From Ischnura elegans (taxonomy: Eukaryota; Arthropoda; Insecta; Odonata; Coenagrionidae), in assembly GCF_921293095.1 (NCBI RefSeq), contig NC_060248.1:131762972-131826971 (forward strand): a stretch of DNA of 64,000 nucleotides, in the 5' to 3' direction. Each line of letters opens with the position of its first letter. Positions within the stretch are counted from its first letter, which is position 1. Below the pieces are notes generated by a model. It had not been told where the DNA came from, searched no databases, and saw only the letters and a list, made by a program, of their open reading frames with translations. This document shows positions 56,711-64,000 of this stretch, piece by piece. Both the position numbers and the translations under genes were made by a program.

Positions 56711-59700
56711 ATATCATGTGTATTTGTGTGACCTTGTAAAAGGTCACTGCTGACTAGTCTGTGGTTGTTGCTAAAATTTGCCTTTTATAATATTGGCGCA
56801 GTGTAATAATGCCACAAAATTAGCTGAATTCAAGTTATGGGGCGACTATGGAAGATAAAGCATATTTTAATCAAATGAAATAATTTTTAAATTACAATTA
56901 CATACTGGAAATGATCAAATTTCCATTTGTTCCTTACTCCAATTAATGCATATTGTGCTGTGATCATTGGTGGCCTTCTTGTGATAATGTTAATTTGTAC
57001 ATTTTTTGTTAATAAATAATATTTTTATTCTTTGATAAGCTTCGGATTTTCTTCACTGGTTTCTAATCAGGTTATTGCCTCATGTTCATAGCACAAGAAA
57101 TGGTGAGGTCGTAGGAAATATAAAGTGCCCTCAGAATGGTACTTTGACTATTGTCATATTCAATGTCTCCCATAGTTCAACTTATTCTTATTTAGTTGAT
57201 GGAAAGGGGATGAGTTATAGCTGAGTTGTTGATCTTGCATAAAGGGGTGTGCGTCTTTTGCTAAGTGAAAACTATAATGTGACTTTTCCTTAGTTCTGTC
57301 ACTTATACCACATTTTGTATTTCAGTGTGGGTTTGAGTATTTCATCTCAGTATCTTCAAAATTAATATGTCATCATGGTAAAATTAGCAGTGCTGGATTG
57401 CACTTACAGTACACTACAGCGGTATATGTACTCCAGCACCAATTTTTCAGCTAATATAGAAGGAACAAATCGGAAAAAAAATTTAGTTGTGAATGTATAT
57501 ATTAGAAATTTTGTGGCACGAAAATTGATAAAAAGTGTTACTTCACTATTATGTCTTTAGTTAACCACAGCCGGAATGGCGTTCTTGCACCGTGGCACCA
57601 GTGCTATGGGGTCATTCACCCATATCTGAAATCGCAACTCCGACAAAGAGTTTGGCAACTGGCAGGGATTGATTTCTTGTTGGATTGAAACAATTTTTTC
57701 AGTCATTCACTTATTCATTCATAAGTTAAAAATGCAAAAGTTGCCATGCTCATTATTTGGGCTTTTCACGCTTTTCATGGGTTGTGACTTCATTAGAGTA
57801 ATGGTTCATGTACTCAATCTGAAAGCATATTTCACAGAGGGCAGGAATCATTAGCAACTCAAGAGTGTAAACAACAGAATATAAGATGGGTCTTTTTGTT
57901 TACCCAATTCCATTGCGATCAATGATATGTATAAGGAAATTGGTGAGCAAGCCCTTTTTGTTGATTTTTTGCGGCATGGGGAATTCCCAATTTACAGCTT
58001 TAGTCTTGGAACTCCTGTGTTTATTGTTGTGTAACCCATCATGAGTAGTTGTGTTGCGCATATTCCTCTTTGCATCAAATTACTTGCTAGAGGCCGGCCC
58101 TCTGAGTGGCAGAGCATCTAGAGCATGGCCATTTTAGTGACGGAGTAATGGAACTAACCATTTCACTGACAATTTTTCTAGTGGTTGTAGATCTACACAA
58201 TTTAATGAGGTTTCTTTTGCTTTTTTCTGTTAACTTGGATACTGAGCACCCAAGGAAATCCATTTCTATTTACTCAGTAGCAGTCCATCCGGTATTGCTC
58301 TGGAAAGATAGTACCCAGAGAAGTGGGAAACTTGTAATTCATAATCTCATAGCTGGATTTTTTGGCACACTGAACAGCAAACAATGCAAAAACGAGTTCT
58401 GTATAACGCACGCAGGATCAGCTTATACACTGCTCCACAGCAGTGATGGCAATGTGTCTGTACATATGTAGACCAAAAGCATCTTGTGAACTCATACCCC
58501 AGCAAAATTGTTTGCACCAAGAGGATAATAATAGTCAAATGTGGAATCATCCGAGGTATGTTTTCCTTTTGAATGTGTTAAGAGGTGTGCCTATGAGGCA
58601 GGATGTCCAACTGCAGAAGTTGTATGACGTGACGTAAAAATTGAAATGAGAAAGCAATGCATAGGATGCGTCAGGCAGCACCAGAAGTGGCACTATGGGC
58701 TTTGGGAGCATGAGAGGTACGTATGTATTAACTTTGGTTGCAATTGCTGCAGCTGTGTGAAATGCATGGCAGACAGACAAACCGACATCCTCTTTTTTTA
58801 CATACATGGATTTCTAAAGAGATTTATAGAGCACATAGGAAATTGATGGAACATAGGTTTGTAGCTCATGGGAATGAAATAACTCCTTTGTTTGCCATGG
58901 GAGGGACAATTTTGGTTGAGAAGGGAACTTTGTCAATGGCACCTCTCGGCGTTTTCAGTGTTTCAACAAGAGATTCCTGGCTGTTTACTCACCACATTTT
59001 TATCTGGGGACCTTTCTTTTTGTGTGAATTGCATTCATTAAATCTCTGTTTGGTGTTTTGTTAATTGTTTATGAGCTATTATTAAGGTCGCTAAGAAAGT
59101 GTTCTGTCAAAGTCAGTACCTCCCTTGGGAAAGTAAAATTAATAATTTATAAGGATATTTAGCAGTAATAAAGTCAGTAACTCTCTTGGAAGATGGATCG
59201 CAACATTTTGTCTTTCGCAGTCCTAGATGCTTTCCTGATGACATTAAAACAGGTAATATTGTGCTGTTTCATTCTTTTCCTATTCATCAATCAGGTAAAG
59301 GTATAGTCGAGAACATACTTAAACCTCATTTACATGTTGTTCACACAAAAAACTGCTTTTATTTCAGAGATATGCCTAGGCTTTGTTTGAGCTGAAACAT
59401 TACCTGGCTACATATTCTGAATGCATTGATGATTTTTTAAAACAGATATCTTTTTTAGGATCAATGAAATATTTATCTTATGTTGTATTTTATTCATTAT
59501 ATGTTAAAAATAAGTTAGGGATGGTTATAGATAAAAACTCCATGGTAATAGTTTGGCCCTTCATCTTCCTATTTAGTATTCTGTGACCTTATTTGTTTAT
59601 ATGATGAAATTATAAAGATAAAAATATTATATTAAGTAAATGACCGTACACCTGGCCTTTGGCTTCTTCTCTTTTTTTTCTCTGTTGTTTTGTGTTTTAT

Positions 59701-59730
59701 GTCTTTGTTCCAAGCTAGCATTAGAGAGGG
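56711..59730. other. Intergenic, nothing recognised
   Basis: AT-rich. AATAAA at 57011-57016 is the best candidate polyadenylation signal for a long dysbindin 3' UTR. The frames at 58106-58471 and 58738-59064 are not recognisable proteins and are not called. Confidence 0.4.
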
Positions 59731-59739
59731 TACATATAT

Positions 59740-59830
59740 ATTGTGAGATGTCCACCCCTGCGGGATGGGGGTAGAAGAATACTCCCGCAGTATCCCTGCT
59801 TGTCGTATGAGGCGACTAAAAGGGTGACTG
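59740..59830 (+). repeat. Probable dispersed-repeat fragment (GTCGTATGAGGCGACTAAAA motif)
   Basis: CACCCCTGCGGGATGGGG, then CTCCCGCAGTATCCCTGC and TTGTCGTATGAGGCGACTAA. It contains a CTCCCGCAG..CTGCGGGA inverted pair and a GTCGTATGAGGCGAC near-palindrome. It is GC-richer than its surroundings and looks like part of a dispersed repeat, but I saw no second copy in the window. Confidence 0.4.
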
Positions 59831-60283
59831 CATGCAGAGAATCCACGCATGCAGTATTGAAAGCATGTAGTATTACATGTGTTTGTAAGTGCATAATTGC
59901 CTATCTGTTAATAAGGATATTTAGCAATGTGCATCATTTGCTGCAGTCTGTCCATCTCGTGGTGGGCATTTAATTTTACACTGAACCCAAATTTCTAGTT
60001 TTATCAGCCGTCTGCTGCTGATTGCTAATCTGAGCCCCAATCGCACAATTTTGGTGGCAGGAAGCATGACCCGAGAGGGCCTGTGAGCAAGGTTAGCAGA
60101 GGTCAGGACCAGTGACCAGGTCACTGTGTGTGACTGATCTACTTTTATTCACATGTACACCTACATAAGTATTAACATGTTCATAGTACAAAAATAAGTC
60201 CTTTGCCTTTCTGTAAGGAGTACAATGCAGCAGAATTGGAAGCATGAATAGCGATACAAATATTTCTCAATTGAATATGCTTT

Positions 60284-60411
60284 TACAAGTCAAATGTTAA
60301 TTCTAACAAGTCAAATGTTAATTCTAACAAGTCAAATGTTAATTCTAACAAGTCAAATGTTAATTCTAACAAGTCAAATGTTAATTCTAACAAGTCAAAT
60401 GTTAATTCTAA
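60284..60411 (+). repeat. 21-bp tandem repeat, six copies
   Basis: The unit ACAAGTCAAATGTTAATTCTA is repeated about six times with essentially no variation. It directly adjoins the 3' side of the minus-strand RT fragment. Identity between units indicates recent expansion. Confidence 0.95.
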
Positions 60412-60610
60412 GCCCTAAAAGTGGATAGCCTTCTCTTAAGGAATTTCTAATTTCAACGGCTGGGGTGAGGCCATTGTTGATTTTTATCCTGGCATTCATG
60501 TTTGAATATAGAGTGTTAATGAAGCCAATGAATTTGTTGGGAAAGAGCATGCGTTTAATTATCTTTACAATATATTGAACGCGAGATGCTTTCTCAAAAG
60601 GACCACCTAC
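60412..60610 (-). pseudogene. Non-LTR (L1-like) reverse transcriptase fragment
   Basis: Reads FEKASRVQYIVKIIKRM, then PNKFIGFINTLYSNMNARIK and NNGLTPAVEIRNSLREGYPL. This is the FEKAFD...FI.WI..LY....V..NG......GVRQGCPL block of L1-type RT. Both the upstream and downstream parts are missing. The 21-bp tandem repeat replaces the downstream part. Confidence 0.75.
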
Positions 60611-61172
60611 ATCACACTGGACAATTCCCAGGCTGTCTTTTACTGCCTCGCTTTGAGAACTCAAGTCCAGCTCTTTTGCCTTTCAGACATGTAATGCGTG
60701 CACTTGGTTTAACACCACCGGAATTCATACACGAGACCAAGCCTCTTCTCAGTTCGTACATTCTCCTATGATACAAGTGGCTCAGTTGTTAGTGCCAAAG
60801 GTCAGCATTTGAAATATCAGCAGGCATTGCTTTTTCTTGTCGAGAAACACCCACTTTTGCAACATATCGACATTTACTTTTGCAATCTGTGAAGTCAACA
60901 TTTCCTTTAACCAAAAAAATCATTATTGAGGTACTCTTAATATTGTTTATGGTCAAACAGCACAACAGAGCCCTTTTTGGTCATCTTTTTGACTGACAAC
61001 AAATTCATTGCAAGATGTGTAACATGCAAGTGGTCACGGTATTAACATTATTTCCATTTAACTTAATCTTTACTTCACCAGTACCATGGTACAACATTCT
61101 ACTGTTATTATCGACAAAAATGTCCCCACTATTCTCTTCTCTGACATTGGTCATTGAACTTTTTTAGGATGC
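60611..61172 (-). pseudogene. Copia protease / pre-integrase fragment joined to the RT fragment
   Basis: Minus-strand reading: GTGEVKIKLNGNNVNTVTTC, a frameshift, then LAMNLLSVKKMTKKGSVVLFD (the region after the Copia protease), then scraps of the pre-integrase zinc region (WH..L.HL...; C..C..GK) up to an IVQCDVGGPF integrase start. It joins the non-LTR RT fragment at about 60,610 in the same orientation. Heavily mutated. Confidence 0.65.
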
Positions 61173-61783
61173 ATAAATAAAAATCATAACTTCTTTCCTT
61201 TGCAATACATTCTTATACCGTTTTCAATAACTGCATCATATACCGTCAGTCTTTGCTCCATTTTTGAGTATTTGATTTCATTATTTTATAAAAAAACACC
61301 ACTTTTTGCCACTTAAATTCAGGGATAAATACTGATGTGTACTCTACACTAATGTGAAAGTGTAGTGCTACCCTCAAAACACATGAAAATCAACTGTTTA
61401 TTGTGTTTTTTTATTTTTTAAGTGGGACAAAGTAACCCATGGGAGTGGGTTACTTTGCTCCATCTAAATAATTCCTCAATATTATTATTTGTAAAGGCAT
61501 TGGGGTAAAGTTAAACGTGCTGATTTTGTAGAGAAAATATCTCTGAACAAGATGGATCATATCATTGGACCAAAAAATAAATTTTACACGTAAATTATTG
61601 AAAAAAAACAAAAGAAAATTATATTTTTTTAACTAAATTAATGAAGGAAAGTGAACAGCTTTAAATTAACACTACTTGGGTGTCTTGTTCAGTTCATTAA
61701 AATATGCTGCCCCTAAGGGAATGTCTCTCTTAAGTATGTATCTTAAAAAAAAATTACCTGAGCTGAAAACTTAAAAAAAAAAT
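61173..61783. other. Intergenic, nothing recognised
   Basis: AT-rich, with an inverted short motif AAGTAACCCATGGGAGTGGGTTACTTTG near 61430-61457. It is non-coding and presumably contains the 3' side of the pogo-like element. Confidence 0.45.
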
Positions 61784-63390
61784 TCACTTAAATACAGTTT
61801 TAGAACAAACCATAGAAGAGCTCAGGCACAGCAAAACAACTCTTCTATTCAACATTTTTGGAGGTTCTATACCTCCTAGTACATCCTCCCACTTGTAGTA
61901 CAGTTCATCTTTGTTCTCGGGCCACTTCCAGTTGTTCACAGACCTTTTCATTGCGCTTATAGAAACTCCTTCGTCATCAAATGATTCAATTACGCCTGGA
62001 AATATGTTGTCCTCATACTTAAAAACAACAAAAGATCCAATTTGTTTGTTGATTATGTTGAAGGTTGGTAGAAATTCTGAATACACCGGATCAAGTTCAT
62101 CTTCTTGATCTTGTTCCATTTTTTCTAAGTTTCCTTTTTGCTGTTTCCCAGTCATCATCGGAGCTAGAATCTTAGATTTCTTCTCCGCAGTCTTTACCCT
62201 TCTTTTTTAATTTCTGTAGTCTGTGCTTGGTAGAGGAAATCGTTTTCTTATATCTCTTCTGATGTTGAGTAACCGTTCCACTTAAGCTAGGTTGCGGTTC
62301 TGATGGTTGTGCACTTACTTCAGCTAGTTCGGCATGAGAAAGTGACTTTCCTGCAGCCATATTGATCTTTTTCTTCTTAATCAGTTTTATGGGTTGAACA
62401 GGCTTCCCTAGACATCTGAAAGTGTTCAAGGAATGCTTCACTCACTGCGGAAGGTTCTACTTCTTTTCTGGCAATCCTGTCAAGAAGGGGCTAAACATCG
62501 CAAGGGTATATGCCACTCTTTTTAAAGCCACTTTCAAGATTTTGTTGTAATTTTGGCTCAAGCTCTTCCGTAGCACGTTTGAGGAGAGGCGGGAAGTGGT
62601 GTTTGGGCAATACTGAACAACTTAGTCCATCAGGTGTTGCCTTCCATTCACTAAGAACTTTTCTCCAGGCAAAGAATGGGCCTGAAGAATGCAACATCCA
62701 AGGGTTGCGTCAAATGTGTGCTGTTAGGGGGTAAGCACACAAAGTGAACGTCCTGGTCACGGCATTTCTTTAATAGGTCCATATTTATGTGTGTTGAGAG
62801 GTTATCAGCGATGACAACTCTCTTACCGCTTTGCTTCTTCAATCTAGGCATCAAAGTACTCTCAAACCACTCCGTAAAACACTGTATCAAACCAGCCAGT
62901 TTTACTGCTCACTTGGGGGAACCACCTTCAGTCCACGTGTTCCAAAGTTGTGTTGCTTTGTATACCACAAATGGGGGCAGAAGTTCTCCTGCGGCATTTC
63001 CACACAGCATTAATGAAGTGCTTGATTTAGAAAAATTCCACTCTTTCTCTGGGTATTTAGTTCCACGGTGACAGATGACTTTTTCTAGGGGTCGTCTGTA
63101 AGGTTGGTCTCGTCAAGGTTCCACACATTTTCTGCAGGACAGTCTTTTACAGCCTCTTCCAAATTGGATATGTATTCACGCACAGTCTGCTCATTCACAG
63201 CAGCTCGGCTTCATTTGATGTTCGACGCAAGACGCTCTTGAACATGAGGATAACGCCTTAGGAAACCTTTTTTCCAGTCGTTTCCAGGGAGATTAATATT
63301 AAACTGGTTGACTTTTCTGTCAATCTTGTCCAAATAGGCCTTTTAATCCTACTTTGTGTGCAACATTAGGTATTGCTGTAGTCAAACTTT
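61784..63390 (-). pseudogene. pogo/Tigger-like DDE transposase, inactivated
   Basis: Minus-strand segments in order: VNEQTVREYISNLEEAVKDC with VWNLDETNLTDDP (first Asp); MLCGNAAGELLPPFVVYKA and LWNTWTEGG; VVIADNLSTHIN (second Asp); HFVCLPPNSTHLTQPLDV (third Asp); FAWRKVLSEWK; GFKKSGIYPC; and a C-terminal SFVVFKYEDNIFPGVIES...WKWPENKDELYYKWEDVL region common at the end of such insect proteins. Stops and frameshifts (for example near 62917 and 62690) inactivate it. The N-terminal DNA-binding part is missing. The triad residues themselves are retained. Confidence 0.82.
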
Positions 63391-63402
63391 GCGTTGGCAT
63401 CC

Positions 63403-64000
63403 TTAAACAATGGTGATGGAAAAAGTCTTGCCATCTCTATTCACCGCAGAATGATTGCCCAAGTTCTCCCCAAATAGTGAATCTTCAGTGTATATTATAT
63501 TAATACAGTCACTGCAAGTCACAGATGTCATCACAGACTTGAGGACTGTATTACACAATTCCAACCTCTGCATTTCACCGGAAATTGGGTTGATATCATC
63601 GGGGTTGTCAGTTGTTTCAAAATTTAATTCAATGTTCAATTCCTCATCCTGAGGAACTTCAACAGGAATTTGCTGCACGAGCTCCTCTAAATCTGATAAA
63701 AAAGTGTCATCAACTAGTTGACAATTTCCACCTTTTCTTACGACCTTGGGAGTTCCGTGCAGCATGGATGTCTTAATCGAGGACGCAAATTGCTGAGTGG
63801 TAGGGTTACTATTGCATCCACTGTGGAACCTTATGCTCCTAAACAAATTCTCTAGTGGATCTTGATTCGGCCTCCTTGTTTCCAGTTTTTTCAACCTCTC
63901 CTTTTTTAGCCTTCCCCACAGCAATTTCACAGCCCTAATAGTGGACATCCATCCGTCCTGGGACCTAGGTCTTATTACTTTTATGATGCTTGGCAGGCCA
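63403..64000 (-). pseudogene. P-element / THAP9-like transposase C-terminus (partial, runs off window)
   Basis: Open from the window edge to a stop at 63403. SQDGWMSTIRAVKLLWGRL, then TRRPNQDPLENLFRSIR and NPTTQQFASSIKT, match the conserved C-terminal block of P-element and THAP9-type transposases (DG...I.....W, then TRRLNQDPLENFF..IR, then NPT..QF). The remainder is acidic and less conserved. The THAP finger and catalytic core would lie beyond 64000. It could be an intact C-terminal exon of a domesticated THAP9-like gene or a transposon copy. The window cannot decide, so pseudogene is a tentative label. Confidence 0.7.

Noticed and set aside
58080-58125. tRNA-like box A (GAGTGGCAGAGCATC)
   Set aside because: No box B at the right spacing and no clover-leaf. 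A similar weak box A near 60777 was rejected for the same reason.
60284-60411. Regular short repeats resembling a CRISPR array
   Set aside because: The 21-bp units are contiguous with no spacers, and the window is eukaryotic. It is a simple minisatellite.
61784-62158. 124-codon minus-strand frame as a host gene
   Set aside because: Its IFPGVIES...WKWPENKDELYY pattern is the usual C-terminal region of pogo-like insect transposases, so it belongs to the transposon remnant.

Overview
The window is eukaryotic and reads as arthropod, most likely insect, nuclear DNA. It has spliced genes with kilobase introns, AT-rich intergenic sequence and a very dense, nested transposon load. The species cannot be named from sequence alone. 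Two host-type genes are well supported. The first is an apparently intronless 1,423-codon gene at 22182-26453 (+). It encodes an ankyrin repeat / HExxH metallopeptidase-like / NACHT NTPase protein, a STAND or NLR-like architecture. The second is the dysbindin orthologue (BLOC-1 subunit, DTNBP1/Dysb), assembled here from six exons between 39123 and 55266 (+). All exon junctions keep frame and give 258 residues.

Layout. 1-10 kb: a cluster of inverted copies of one APE-endonuclease non-LTR retrotransposon, a Merlin/ISXO2-like DNA transposase broken by a single stop codon, a ~500-bp inverted repeat, and a 500-bp foldback element rich in CACGTG palindromes. 11.6-14 kb: a decayed Copia element split by a second non-LTR fragment. 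14.3-19.1 kb: a hAT MITE, a piggyBac-type deletion derivative bounded by TTAA, a second hAT-like element and a small TA-flanked MITE. 22-27.5 kb: the ANK/peptidase/NACHT gene, bracketed by two oppositely oriented copies of the same hAT-like element. 28.2-31.7 kb: a mariner carrying two hAT-like insertions, one of which carries a further MITE. 32-38.7 kb: mostly unrecognised DNA with a Penelope-like fragment and a nested MITE. 39.1-55.3 kb: dysbindin. 55.3-64 kb: non-coding DNA, a tRNA-SINE-like copy, a 21-bp tandem repeat, a Copia/non-LTR junction, a pogo/Tigger-like transposase remnant and a P-element/THAP9-like C-terminus running off the window.

The most unusual object is inside dysbindin intron 4. 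It is a complete LTR-bounded Copia insertion (40565-44345, matching LTRs, 5-bp ATTTT target duplication). Its protease, integrase and early RT region is absent, and the space is occupied by an intronless, same-orientation copy of DRC4/GAS8, a ciliary dynein regulatory complex subunit. This looks like an RNA-level host/retrotransposon chimera that integrated as one unit. The second priority is the ANK-HExxH-NACHT protein, which joins a peptidase-like domain to an NLR-type switch.
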